A stretch of 30,206 nucleotides of DNA from Prorocentrum cordatum (GCA_963575745.1 CAUYUJ010002694.1:6403-36608), one strand, 5' to 3'. Counted from the stretch's first letter, positions 17,206 through 26,435 are shown. Notes: generated by a model not told the origin, from the letters alone. Translations and numbers: made by a program.

Positions 17206-17754
17206 AAAAAAGAATGCCCCCCGAGCCCGAGCCGAGGAGGGCGGGGCCTCCGAGCAGCCCCGGAGGCGCGGCGCCCGGCGGCTGCCGCGCCTCGAGCTGC
17301 CCCTCGGCGGCGAGCCGCGCGGAGAGGGCGGCGAGGGGCTCGAACTCCGCGCCGGCTCGAGACCCAGACCCCCGACGTAATGATTTTTTCATGTCGACCC
17401 CCAGAGGTCCCGACCCTTTCCCCATGACCGGCTTTGCATCCTGAGTCGTTTTTTGACGCTCCCGAGGCCCGGTGAGGGGCCCCAGAGGCCGAAAACTCGG
17501 AAAAACCTCCCGTCATGATTTCTTCATTACTCGAGGGGGTCTGGGGGCTTCTCGGGCGCCCTGCGCCGCTCCTCGGCGGGCCCGCCGCCCTCGGCGGCGA
17601 TCGAGAGCGCTCCGGCGGCCGCGCCTCGCCGAGAGGCGTTCGCCGGGGGTGCCCGCGTCGTCCCCGAGCGGCCGCCGGAGGCCCGGGCCAGGGCCCGAGA
17701 GCGGGACTCGGCGGCGCGCCCCGAGAGGGGGAGGGCGAGATCGGGGACCTGCTG
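17206..17754. other. GC-rich sequence, no recognised gene
   Basis: Long frames are open on both strands but are Arg/Ala/Gly/Pro-rich with no domain. TCATGATTTCTTCATTAC near 17513 loosely mirrors GTAATGATTTTTTCATGTC near 17377. Confidence 0.4.
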
Positions 17755-17930
17755 ACCCGGGTCAATCCAGACCCGGGTCAGTCAGGCCTTGCAGAGTCCT
17801 GCAAAATCCTGCAAAATCCTGCACCCAAACCCGGGTCAGTGCGAAGGATCCTGCAGGATCCTGCAGGATCCTGCACCCAGACCCGGGTCAATGCGACCCT
17901 GGCCCTGCAGGATCCTGCAAGGTCGGGGCG
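17755..17930. repeat. GACCCGGGTCA palindromes with GGATCCTGCA tandem repeats
   Basis: GACCCGGGTCA or close variants occur at 17755, 17771, 17838 and 17880. Runs of the 10-mer GGATCCTGCA (or AAATCCTGCA) lie between them, at 17801-17824 and 17848-17876. Both motifs contain or form palindromes. Confidence 0.85.
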
Positions 17931-18124
17931 CTCTGGCTGACCCCCGTTTGCACTGACCCCCGTCTCGAGGCTCCCGACGAGAGGGAGGAGGGAGTCGCCC
18001 GGCCTTCTGAGGAGCGCTCCAGGCCTCCCCCGGAGACGCAGGGAGCTTCTCGGAGGGCCGACGGGCCTCCGAGAAGCCCCGCCGCCCCTCTGAGAAGGCC
18101 TTCTCCTTCTCACTTCCCCCCCTC

Positions 18125-18770
18125 GCTCGTCGCCGAGCTTGGGGGGCAGCCCCTCACGGTGCGCGCGGATGGCTGCACCTGCCAGATGCGCGATCCACAG
18201 ACGAGCCGCTTGATCAAGGGGGAGAGGCGGATCGCGGCCTCCGACCCCCACGTGGGCACGACGCTCGGACGAGTCTGCTCGAACGAACGAGCGGGGCTTC
18301 ACGACCACTGCGTGGAGGTCACCCAGAGCTCGAGTGCTGAGTACACGGCATCATACCAACCTCTGACGTGCTAGAAATGGGCTACCATTATCATGAGCCA
18401 CCTGGAGCGGTCGACTTGGTGTGCCTGGGCAAGAGATCGCAACATGACTGTGAAGGACACCGTCAGCAGGATAATGGCGGGAAAGCAGCCATTACCAAAG
18501 TTCAGGAGAGCTGAAACTGACGCCGAAGCGGATTTCGACATCGACCTGGACGGCAAATACGAGTGCTGGGAGTTCCTGAACGATAGCGCCAGGACACACC
18601 GAGGGACTTGTCCCGACGGGCCAGACAGGCTTGCAGTCGTGCGACGCCAACGTGCTCATCGCGGACGAGCTCAGCGAGACGTTCCTCACCGACTAGGAGA
18701 TCTTCGCTCCTCTTCCCGAAGGTACGGAACGCGTTCGGACACGGCTAGACTTCACGACCGACGGTGACCA
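18125..18770 (+). pseudogene. Degraded pol segment upstream of integrase
   Basis: A frame ending at 18374 carries LGGQPLTVRADGCTCQM and later LGRVCSNERAGLHDH. A second frame, 18393-18767, carries FDIDLDGKYECWEFLND. The position between protease and integrase zinc-binding region fits the variable part of a copia-like polyprotein, but no catalytic motif is visible. The frames are offset and end in simple repeat (ACC)n. Assignment is by context only. Confidence 0.4.
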
Positions 18771-18847
18771 CCACGACGACCCTCAACCGCCGACAGAGGA
18801 AGCGGTATACCCCAGGAAGCAACCTGCTCAGGAGGCCAAGTCCGATG

Positions 18848-18930
18848 TACCACCACCATCACCACCACCACCACCACCACCACCACCACCACCACCACCA
18901 CCACCACCACCACCACCACTACCACCACCT
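18848..18930. repeat. (ACC)n tract
   Basis: About 25 CAC/ACC triplets encoding a poly-His run in one frame, just before the integrase zinc-binding region. Confidence 0.95.
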
Positions 18931-18956
18931 CCCTACGTGCATCACAGCACCAGCGT

Positions 18957-19275
18957 CAGCGACACCAGGATCATGCGGGCTGCGCGTCCGCCTGGGGCAT
19001 CGTGGAGGTTCTCAGGCGCGCAGGCGCCGAGGGCCACATCCTCGGCATGGCGTCGAAGTTCAGTTGCGAGGCGTGCGAGCGCCGCCAGCGCAAGCCTTTC
19101 CAGGGGGTGGCTGCGCCATAAAGCCCAGCTGCACCAGGCAAGGCCATCGAGACCGGCAGCGTCTGCTGGACCGACACCCGCGACAAGCAAGTCTGGACAG
19201 GCGCCTACGTCGCTGACACGGGTGCCAGGCTGAGCGGCGGAGCCATCAACTTCTGGGGCAGACTCATGGGGTCAG
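18957..19275 (+). pseudogene. Copia-like integrase, zinc-binding and first catalytic part
   Basis: This is the start of the enzyme that joins retroelement cDNA to the genome. The frame shows an HHCC-type region: a His-rich start, VLRRAGAEGH, then FSCEACERRQRK with the CX2C pair at 19065-19076. The second zinc-binding His expected in the GH-P-S motif reads as Cys, so the finger may be dead. A stop interrupts at about 19121. The catalytic core then begins with CWTDTRDKQVW, whose Asp at 19173-19175 is the likely first active-site residue, and continues as GAYVADTGA. The frame is cut at 19275 by the intron-like TIR element. Confidence 0.7.
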
Positions 19276-19837
19276 GCGAGGAATCCCACCAGCCCTCTGG
19301 GCGTCGGTGGTTTAGAGCGTTTCCTCTTCCACCCCTCCTTCTTCCCCTTCGGGGAGGGGTTTACCCCTCCCCCTACCCCCTCCCCACTGACCTGGACAGG
19401 GGGTTCCGCGGCGCGTTGGAGCGCCCAAGATCGACCCCTGGGAGGGCTAAAATTCGACACCCCTCACGAGGATCGTGGCTCCTGAGGGGGGGACTGTAAT
19501 TAGGGAACCCCCCTTCGTTGATCGATCTCCTCCAAGATGGCTCCGAGGCCCCCCAAGAGGCCCCCAGGAGGCCCCCAAGAGACCCCCAAGAGGCCCCAAG
19601 AGACCCCCCAGAGGCACCCAAGAAGCGCCCAGGAGGCCCCAAGAAGCGCCCAGGAGGCCCCCAAAGGCCCCAAGATGGCCCCAAGAGGCCCCAAGAGGCC
19701 CCCAGGAGGCCCCAAAGAGGATCCCGAACGGCCCACAGAGGCCCCCCCGAGGCACCCAAGACGCCGAAAAGCCCCTCAGGACGACCCTCTACTCGCCTGG
19801 GCGTCGTTTCTGGACGGGCTGGTGGGGATACGCGAAG
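19276..19837. mobile_element. Intron-like TIR element, 562 bp, inside integrase
   Basis: The ends match those at 23 and 1374: CAG|GCGAGGAATCCCACCAGCC on the left and GGCTGGTGGGGATACGCGAAG| on the right. The interior carries the shared CTTCGGGGAGGGGTTTACC segment and an AGGCCCCCAAG array (19537-19740). The flanks are the two halves of an integrase core. Removing the 562 bp gives 175 nt between the first and second catalytic Asp codons, a normal distance apart from a 1-nt frame offset. The edges obey GC-AG. It may be a spliced introner or a plain insertion in a dead element. Confidence 0.7.
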
Positions 19838-20106
19838 CGTCTAGAATTTCGAGAGACGTTGCAGCAGAAATGGACACAGTTCTGCGGACGGCCTGCAGTG
19901 CTGCGGCTCGACGGAGAAGGCTGTCGCGTCGAGAAACGAGTCAGGGAACGGCTGCTATCGCGCGGGATCATGGTAGACGTCACTGCCAGGCAAGCTCACA
20001 ACCAAATGGCACTGTGCGAACGAAACGGAAGCATACTCAAGGAGTCCACGTCCAAGATTGCATAGGGAGTCGAACGGCAAGGTCACGACAGACGAGATTT
20101 TTGAAG
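19838..20106 (+). pseudogene. Copia-like integrase catalytic core, second part
   Basis: The frame resumes with LEFRETLQQKW, then VLRLDGEG, where Asp at 19910-19912 is the second catalytic residue. CERNGSILKE follows, where Glu at 20018-20020 is the third. Exactly 35 codons lie between them, the D,D35E spacing of retroviral and copia integrases. A stop at about 20063 and a frame change follow, after which another frame reads SNGKVTTDEIFE up to 20106. The order Asp-Asp-Glu is kept, but the stop and the shift indicate a pseudogene. Confidence 0.82.
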
Positions 20107-20276
20107 GGGCCCTGGGACACACAAATAAATACACACAAATAACAGGATCCCCCATATTTCCCCCCATATTTTCTGGGTTTTTGTCTTCCCCCCCACTTTT
20201 CATATGTTCCCATATTTCCTGGGACATCGACGATTAATTGTGTCTGTGTGTTTCTTTCCCTCCTGAATTTTCTCAG
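20107..20276. other. 170-bp intron-like insert in integrase
   Basis: The coding frame DEIFE at 20092-20105 continues as EAVDTMN at 20278 if exactly this segment is removed (junction g|ag). The 3' end looks like a real acceptor: a pyrimidine-rich stretch at 20240-20272 ending in CAG, with a possible branch site near TTAATTG (20234). The 5' edge is GG rather than GT or GC, so it is not canonical. A repeated CCCATATTT motif lies inside. Confidence 0.55.
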
Positions 20277-20822
20277 AGGCAGTTGATACGATGAACTGCC
20301 TCAGCAGGTATCAAGGCCACAGTCCCCACGAGAGAATTGCTGGGCAGGACGCGGAGCCTGGGACGGACCAGCAACGGTCCTAGCCAGGAGCCTGGATGCG
20401 CCAGCAATCCTGGCCTGGTCGTTTGGATAGAGCACCGTAGCCGACTTCTGCGAGCTGGACGCGGACACCTACGATCTGCTACCGAGACGGAACTGGAGAT
20501 ACATCAACTACTACATGGAGAATCGGTGCCGCTCAACATTACGACGGCGTTGCTCGAGGTCAAGAGCAGCGAGTTCGAGGACCTGATCCGTCAGCCCCTT
20601 CGCGACCTCGATGACGAGGACGAGGCTTGGGTGGTGGAGCCTGAGAACCTGTTCCTGCAGACGACGGCGGACAGCGGCCCAGAGGCCGCGGGCATTCCGG
20701 AACCGAAGGACGACGACCCTGTGGTGCCTAACCCGGAGGCGAGGCCGACACAGAGGACGACTGTACGACGTGTCGTCCAAGGACCTGGGAGGATCTGGGG
20801 CCGCCCCGACAGCCCCCAGACA
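20277..20822 (+). pseudogene. Integrase C-terminal part and linker to reverse transcriptase
   Basis: The frame first reads AVDTMNCLSRYQGHSPHE, with the G-x-SP segment typical of copia integrase C-terminal regions. It then becomes degraded. From 20337 a long open frame is acidic and Pro-rich (LRDLDDEDEAWVVEPENL), as expected for the linker before reverse transcriptase, and runs into (GGA)n. No reverse transcriptase motif is visible in the window. Confidence 0.55.
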
Positions 20823-20823
20823 C

Positions 20824-20924
20824 CGGAGGAGGAGGAGGAGGAGGAGGAGGAGGAGGAGGAGGAGGAGGAGGAGGAGGAGGAGGAGGAGGAGGAAGGGAGG
20901 GAGGAGGAGGAGGAGGAGGATGGA
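20824..20924. repeat. (GGA)n tract
   Basis: A nearly pure GGA run on the plus strand, the opposite strand bias to most triplet tracts here. Confidence 0.95.
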
Positions 20925-21048
20925 TCTGGGGCCCGCCCGACAGCCCCCCAGACACCGGAGGCCCGGGGACGACAGGCGCGACGACCAGCCGAGGCGGGAG
21001 ACGGCGAGGCGGTGAGGGGTCGCGCCAGAAGCCGAGGTCCGGCACCCA

Positions 21049-21242
21049 GAGGAGGAGGAGGAGAGGAGAGGAGGAGGGGAGGAGGAGGAGGAGGAAGAGG
21101 AGGGAGGAGGGAGGAGGGAGGAGGGGAGGAGGAGGAGGAGGGAGGAGGGGAGGAGGAAGAGAGGGAGGAGGGAGAGGGAGGAGGGAGGAGGGAGGAGGGA
21201 GGAGGGAGGAGGAGGAGGAGGAGGAGGAGGAGGAGGAGGGGG
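21049..21242. repeat. GGA-rich tract
   Basis: Interrupted (GGA)n with GGGA and GAGA variants. It gives poly-Glu and poly-Gly/Arg artefact frames. Confidence 0.92.
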
Positions 21243-21244
21243 AC

Positions 21245-21517
21245 CGCGCCGAAGGGGATTCGCATTCTACCAGGAAGACGAGCGAAGAACAGGACATCAC
21301 CACTGGCAGACAAGAGGCCGTGGTACCTGTCCATCGCCGCTCCCTCCAAAGAGGCCTTCAGCCGCTTCGTGAGGGATACTCGCATGTATGTTGCCACTCA
21401 GGCGATGCGTCAGTGCGTGGAGGTGAGCTCAATATTGCCATGAAGAAAGAAGAGGAAGAATTTCTACTGGCACAGGCCTGTCGAGGCCCACGATAACATT
21501 CCCCCGAGCCGAATTAT
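21245..21517 (+). pseudogene. Possible last fragment of the copia-like polyprotein
   Basis: Short frames include FSRFVRDTRMYVATQAM and, in another frame, MKKEEEEFLLAQACRG. The second resembles the acidic segment before reverse transcriptase in copia-like elements, but this is a weak judgement. The region ends at the boundary of the RCC1 duplication unit. Confidence 0.3.
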
Positions 21518-21614
21518 ACTCCCACCTGACGTTGCCCCTGGATGACGCCCTAGGGCCCAAGACGAAGCACCGCGGCGAGGAAGCGCCCCGCCACTCCACA
21601 GGGCCACCCGACGT

Positions 21615-21941
21615 TTACAACCCGAAAGCGTCCGCGACGGTCTCGCCCGCCAAAGCCCCGCTCAGGAGCTGTCCGCCTGGCAGGGCCGCGTCGGCGCGGC
21701 CGAGCCCTGGGCCCAACCTGCCCGCGCCCAGCTCGCCCGCCAGCCAGTCGCGCACGCCAGCGAGCGGCGCGCCGGGCGCCGCCCGCACCCGGCAGCGCTC
21801 CACCCCGCCCAGGGTCAGGAAGCGCACCTCGCCGGGAAGGGAACGGGTCCTCCAGTTTGTCCGCTGTGACTCTCGCCTCCCCAGGCCCTCCACGGGCCCC
21901 AGGGCTGTCAGAAAACGGCCCAGGATGAAGATGCGATCCAT
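21615..21941 (-). pseudogene. Conserved frame downstream of RCC1 repeats, unit A
   Basis: A 108-residue frame (MDRIFILGRFLTALG at the start, then RFLTLGGVERCRVRAAPG and LPGGQLLSGALAGET) lies 3' of the RCC1 frame on the same strand. It is almost identical in unit B at 23636-23962. The final 60 residues look like a compact beta-grasp or ubiquitin-like segment, but that is tentative. A stop separates it from the RCC1 frame, so it would join only through an intron. It could be the C-terminal exon of the same protein; I give it no function of its own. Confidence 0.4.
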
Positions 21942-21974
21942 GGGGCACGGCCCCGGGGTCCAGGACCCGATCCC

Positions 21975-22918
21975 CTAGGGACCCGTTCCCTTCATGCCAA
22001 GCACCGCGCCCCCATCAAACGACGCCTGCAGAAGCAGCGTCGCGCCGACGCGCGCGGTGTACGTCAGCGCTCCGTCCAGCGCCGGCACGTTGCACTGGCC
22101 GTCGCGATTCGAGCCGAAGGCCACGGCCGTGCCGTCGCTCCTGAGCAGCACTGTGTGACCGCCTCTCGCGGCGACCTGCGTGTAGCTCAGGCCACCATCC
22201 AGCGCCGGCACGTTGCACTGGCCAGCGCGATTCAAGTCGAAGGCCACGGCCGTGCCGTCGCTCTTGAGCAGCACCGTGTGGAAGCGTCCCGCGGCGACCT
22301 GCGTGTAGCTCAGGCCGCCGTCCAGCGCCGGCACGTTGCACTGGCCCTCGAGATTCCGCCCGAAAGCCACGGCCGTGCCGTCGCTCCTGAGCAGCACTGT
22401 GTGGACGCCTCCCGCGGCGACCTGCGTGTAGCTCAGGCCGCCGTCCAGCGCCGGCACGTTGCACTGGCCGGCGTCATTCCGCCGAAGGCCACGGCCGTGC
22501 CATCGCTCCTGAGCAGCACCGTGTGGGCGACTCCCGCGGCGACCTGCGTGTAGCTCAGGCCGCCGTCCAGCGCTGGCACGTTGCACTGGCTGTCGCTATT
22601 CCAGCCGAAGGCCACGGCCGTGCCGTCGCTCTTGAGCAGCACCGTGTTGTCACCTCCTCCCGCGGCGACCTGCGTGTAATTCAGGCCGCCGTCCAGCGAC
22701 GGCACGTGGCACTGGCCTTCGTCATTCAAGCCGAAGGCCACGGCCGTGCCGTCGCTCTTGAGCAGCAGTGTGTGGGCGTATCCCGCGGCGACCTGCGTGT
22801 AGCTCAGGCCACCGTCCAGCGCTGGCACGTTGCACTGGCCGCGGTCATTCCGCCCGAAGGCCACGGCCGCGCCGTCGCTCCTGAGCAGCACTGTGTGAGC
22901 GCATCCCGCGGCGGCCAT
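21975..22918 (-). pseudogene. RCC1-repeat protein, unit A (frameshifted)
   Basis: RCC1-type repeats build beta-propellers used for protein or chromatin contacts. Seven repeats of 41 residues (123 bp) are visible, with the core HTVLLRSDGTAVAFG, N-x-x-GQCNVPALDGG and LSYTQVAAG. The repeats are shorter than in classical RCC1. A likely start is the ATG at 22916-22918, but the frame is open upstream, so this may be an internal exon. One C is missing at about 22481-22484 (GTCATTCCGCCGAAGG against CCGCCCGAAGG in sister repeats), shifting the frame between repeats 4 and 5. The last repeat ends LTYTARVGATLLLQASFDGG, then a stop. Binding partner and role cannot be inferred. Confidence 0.85.
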
Positions 22919-23635
22919 CCGCGGGCGCGGTCCGGAGGCCCGAGGGCCCGCCGAGGGGGGCGCGCGCGGGCTCCTGGGAGCGCGCGGGGCTCCGGGGAGG
23001 GCCACGGCTCGAGCCGGGGCGGCGGGCGGGGAGAGGGGCGGCCCACAGGGCCCCCGCCCCTGGATGCCTGGAGGCACCTCCAACGCCCCGCGATGCGCCA
23101 CGTGCGAGCGGCCATGGGGCACGTTCCTGGACTGAGGGGCAACGAGAGTGGGGGCCTGGCTCACTGGGAGGGGGGGGGACATCGACCTGGACTCGGCGAC
23201 GCATCGCGGAGAGATCCGCACTACGACAGAGGGGCCCCACGTGCCTGCGCTGAGGGGCAACGAGGGTGGGGGCCGGGCTGACCGGGAGGGGGGATAACAT
23301 CGACCTGGACTCGGCGACACATCGCGGAGAGATCCGCACTAGGCCCCGACAGCGAAACCCCAGGATCCCGTCGGCGTGGAATGGGCGACTGAAGGTCGAT
23401 GCATCCCCCCCTGAGCCTATCCCCCAGGTGTATCTTCGTCCCCTGGCTCGCGGGTCTCCGGCGGCCGTCGGGGACCATCAGGGCACCCCCGGACGCCTCT
23501 CGACTAGGCGCAGCTCTTGGTGTACGCATCCCGAGGCTGGAAAGTGCCGAGGACCCACGAAAGCATCCCCCCACCTGACGTTGCCCCTGGATGACGCCCT
23601 AGGGCCCAAGACGAAGCACGGCGGCGACCCGATGT

Positions 23636-23962
23636 CTACAACCCGAAGGCGTGCGCAACGGTCTCGCCCGCCAAAGCCCCGCTCAGGAGCTGTCCGCCTG
23701 GCAGGGCCGCGTCGGCGCGGCCGAGCCCTGGGCCCAGCCTGCCCGCGCCCAGCTCGCCCGCCAGCCAGTCGCGCACGCCAGCGAGCGGCGCGCCGGGCGC
23801 CGCCCGCACCCGGCAGCGCTCCACCCCGCCCAGGGTCAGGAAGCGCACCTCGCCGGGAAGGGAACGGGTCCTCCAGTTTGTCCGCTGTGACTCTCGCCTC
23901 CCCAGGCCGCCCACGGGCCCCAGGGCTGTCAGAAAACGGCCCAGGATGAAGATGCGATCCAT
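23636..23962 (-). pseudogene. Conserved frame downstream of RCC1 repeats, unit B
   Basis: This is the counterpart of 21615-21941, differing by few residues (GPVGGLG against GPVEGLG, TVAHAF against TVADAF). Open-frame conservation across duplicates is weak evidence of coding, because the duplication may be recent. Confidence 0.4.
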
Positions 23963-23995
23963 GGGGCACGGCCCCGGGGTCCAGGACCCGATCCC

Positions 23996-25049
23996 CTAGG
24001 GACCCGTTCCCTTCATGCCAAGCACCGCGCCCCCATCAAACGACGCCTGCAGAAGCAGCGTCGCGCCGACGAGCGGGCGCGCGGTGTACGTCAGCGCTCC
24101 GTCCAGCGCTGGCACGTTGCACTGGCCCTCGAGATTCAGCCCGAAAGCCACGGCCGTGCCGTCGCTCCTGAGCAGCACCGCGTGGGCGCCTCCCGCGGCG
24201 ACCTGCGTGTAGCTCAGGCCGCCGTCCAGCGCCGGCACGTTGCACTGGCCGGCGTGATTCGAGCCGAAGGCCACGGCCGTGCCGTCGCTCCTGAGCAGCG
24301 CCGTGTGGAAGTCTCCCGCGGCGACCTGCGTGTAGCTCAGGCCGCCGTCCAGCGCCGGCACGTTGCACTGGCCGTCGCGATTCGAGCCGAAGGCCACGGC
24401 CGTGCCGTCGCTCCTGAGCAGCACCGTGTGGGCGCCTCCCGCGGCGAGCTGCGTGTAGCTCAGGCCACCGTCCAGCGCCGGCACGTTGCACTGGCCGGCG
24501 TTATTCCAGCCGAAGGCCACGGCCGTGCCGTCGCTCTTGAGCAGCACCGTGTGGAAGCGTCCCGCGGCGACCTGCGTGTAGCTCAGGCCGCCGTCCAGCG
24601 CCGGCACGTTGCACTGGCCGTCGCGATTCGAGCCGAAGGCCACGGCCGTGCCGTCGCTCCTGAGCACATCAGAAACAGCAAAACCAAAAAAAAAACAAAA
24701 AAAAAAAACAAAAAACCAAAACAAAAAAACACCACACAAAAAACAAAAAAAAACCAAAAAAAAAACAAAAAGGCACCGTGTGGGCGCCTCCCGCGGCGAG
24801 CTGCGTGTAGCTCAGGCCACCGTCCAGCGCCGGCACGTTGCACTGGCCGTCGCGATTCGAGCAGAAGGCCACGGCCGTGCCGTCGCTCTTGAGCAGCACC
24901 GTGTGGGCTTCTCCCGCGGCGACCTGCGTGTAGCTCAGGCCGCCATCCAGCGCCGGCACGTTGCAGTAGCCGGCGCCATTCGAGCCGAAGGCCACGGCCG
25001 CGCCGTCGCTCCTGAGCAGCACCGTGTGGAAGAATCCCGCAGCGACCAT
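23996..25049 (-). pseudogene. RCC1-repeat protein, unit B (interrupted by A/C-rich insert)
   Basis: It has the same architecture as unit A: seven 41-residue RCC1-type repeats, and the last ends LTYTARPLVGATLLLQASF. The start is probably the ATG at 25047-25049 (MVAAGFFHTVLL), with the same caution that upstream sequence stays open. The reading frame is cut at 24667-24772 by a 106-bp insertion inside the HTVLLRSD motif of the third repeat. Its length is not a multiple of three, so it is disruptive unless spliced. Repeat variants differ from those of unit A (for example NRDGQCNVP, NHAGQCNVP), which suggests shuffling of repeats. Confidence 0.85.
24667..24772. other. 106-bp almost pure A/C insertion in RCC1 unit B
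   Basis: The repeat sequence CCTGAGCA is separated from GCACCGTG by 106 bp consisting almost only of A and C on the plus strand (runs of 5-12 A with single or paired C). No clear TIR or TSD is seen. The minus-strand edges do not give a frame-preserving GT/GC-AG intron. An assembly or cloning artefact is possible. Confidence 0.85.
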
Positions 25050-25412
25050 CCGCGGGCGCGGTCTGGAGGCCCGAGGGCCCGCCGAGGGGGGCGCGCGCGG
25101 GCTCCTAGGAGCGCTCGGGGCTCCGGGGAGGGCCACGGCTCGAGCCGGGGCGGCGGGCGGGGAGAGGGGCGGCCCGCAGGGCCCCCGCCCCTGGATGCCT
25201 GGAGGCACCTCCAACGCCCCGCAATGCGCCACGTGCGAGCGTCCATGGGGCACGTTCCTGGACTGAGGGGCAACGAGAGTGGGGGCCTGGCTCACTGGGA
25301 GGGGGCCTGGCTCACTGGGAGCCATCCCCCCCGATGCATCTTCGTCGCCCGGCTCGAGGGTCTGCGGCCGTCGGGGACCCTCTGGGCACCCCCGGACGCC
25401 TCTCGGCGAGCT

Positions 25413-25472
25413 GCAGTCCTCCTCCTCCTCCTCCTCCTCCTCCTCCTCGTCCTCCTCCTCCTCCTCCTCCGA
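25413..25472. repeat. TCC tract at end of unit B
   Basis: (TCC)n with one GTCC, absent from the corresponding place in unit A. Confidence 0.9.
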
Positions 25473-25495
25473 GGGTCCACGAAGACATCCCCCCC

Positions 25496-25590
25496 AAACC
25501 GAAGCACAACGCCCCCCTGGCGCTGCCCCTGGATGACGATGACGCCCCCCCGGGGCCCGAGACGAAGCACGGCGGCGAGCCTCGGGGACC
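25496..25590. repeat. Start of a third, truncated duplication unit
   Basis: CTGCCCCTGGATGACGATGACG and GAGACGAAGCACGGCGGCGA resemble the first 70 bp of units A and B, then homology stops. Confidence 0.75.
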
Positions 25591-25629
25591 CCCCCCCCTC
25601 GTGGGGATTTTTAAGAAAGGTCCTCCTGG

Positions 25630-25725
25630 ACCTCCTCCTCCTCGTCCTCCTCCTCCTCCATCCTCCTCCTCCTCCTCCTCGTCCTCCTCCTCCTCCTCCT
25701 CGTCCTCCTCCTCCTCCTCCTCCGA
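25630..25725. repeat. TCC tract 5' of retroelement copy 2
   Basis: (TCC)n with GTCC and ATCC interruptions. It corresponds to the tract at 10145-10228. Confidence 0.92.
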
Positions 25726-25727
25726 AG

Positions 25728-26005
25728 GTTTTCTGCTTGCAGGGCCCCTGGAGGGTCTTTGTTGGGGGGAAGGGCTCTGGGGGGGCAGGACATCTGAGAC
25801 CAGGCTGGAGAGGATCCACAAGCACGTCACGAACTGCCCGAGGGCACGGATCTCGCAGCAGCACAGCAAGCCAGCGATCGTTCGAGCAAGCTCGTGAGCT
25901 CCTCCGTCGCAGGGAGACGGACCGCAGGTTTGTCAGCAGCGGCAGGGGCAAGCACAGCTCGGGGCAAAGAGTCTGGACGGGATGCTGGCCACGGCCGCGG
26001 CCCAC
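25728..26005 (+). pseudogene. Copia-like retroelement, copy 2, 5' gag part
   Basis: This stretch matches 10262-10320 followed by 13417-13645 of copy 1 without the 3.1-kb TIR element, so it is the empty site. The frame reads GLWGGRTSETRLERIHKHV, then shifts relative to copy 1 near 25862 because the CAGCACACCAGGGCC segment is shorter. The shift gives a stop near 25895. Before the frame, TTTTCTGCTTGCAG at 25732-25745 resembles a 3' splice site. It continues at 27519 after a 1.5-kb insertion. Confidence 0.8.
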
Positions 26006-26124
26006 CGAGCTCAGCTGTTTTCTTTGTTCCCTACCTAGGCTCTGCCTAGAAGGGTTCTTACTCGCGTGGCTTAAAGGGGTCGGGCAGTGGAACCCGCCCT
26101 GGGCGGTTCCCCCGGTCCCCTGGG

Positions 26125-26245
26125 AGCCAAGCAAAAGCAACAGCAAAGGTAAAAGCAAACATGCGGTTCCCCCAGTTGCGCTCACTGGGTGCCAAGCAAA
26201 AGCAAAAGCAAAGGCTTAAGTGAAAGCAACAGCGAAGGCAAAGCA
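26125..26245. repeat. AGCAAA-type hexamer repeats
   Basis: AAAAGCAACAGCAAAGG motifs recur, interrupted by GGTTCCCCC(G/A)GT segments at 26103 and 26163. Confidence 0.8.
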
Positions 26246-26420
26246 AAAGCATAGCATAGCATAGCATAGCGCAGCATAACATAGCATAGCGCAGCATAGC
26301 ATAGCATAGCATAGCTTAGCCTAGCCTAGCCTAGCCCGGCATAGCATTGCGCAGCATAGCATAGCATAACATAGCACAGCATGACAGAGCAGAGCAGAGC
26401 ATATAATAGCATAGCGCAGC
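26246..26420. repeat. (CATAG)n pentamer repeats
   Basis: CATAG and CGCAG pentamers run head to tail, with CCTAG variants around 26315-26335. Confidence 0.9.
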
Positions 26421-26435
26421 ATCCACTATTGCTGC

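Larger units (their letters stand above)
21518..23565. repeat. Tandem duplication unit A (about 2.05 kb)
   Basis: It begins with CACCTGACGTTGCCCCTGGATGACGCC, shared with the start of unit B at 23566. Homology continues through the C-terminal frame, the seven RCC1 repeats and the GC-rich leader. A/B differences include about 25 bp near the start, the repeat order and 6 bp near 22054. Confidence 0.9.
23566..25500. repeat. Tandem duplication unit B (about 1.9 kb)
   Basis: This is the second copy of unit A in direct orientation. Its 3' side (25040-25400) matches 22910-23500 of unit A, including the ACCTCCAACGCCCCGC(G/A)ATGC segment. A start of a third unit follows at about 25503. Confidence 0.9.

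Noticed and set aside
22155-24892. Plus-strand frames of 130-250 codons over the RCC1 region
   Set aside because: They are antisense to the 41-residue repeats; only the minus strand gives the RCC1 signature.
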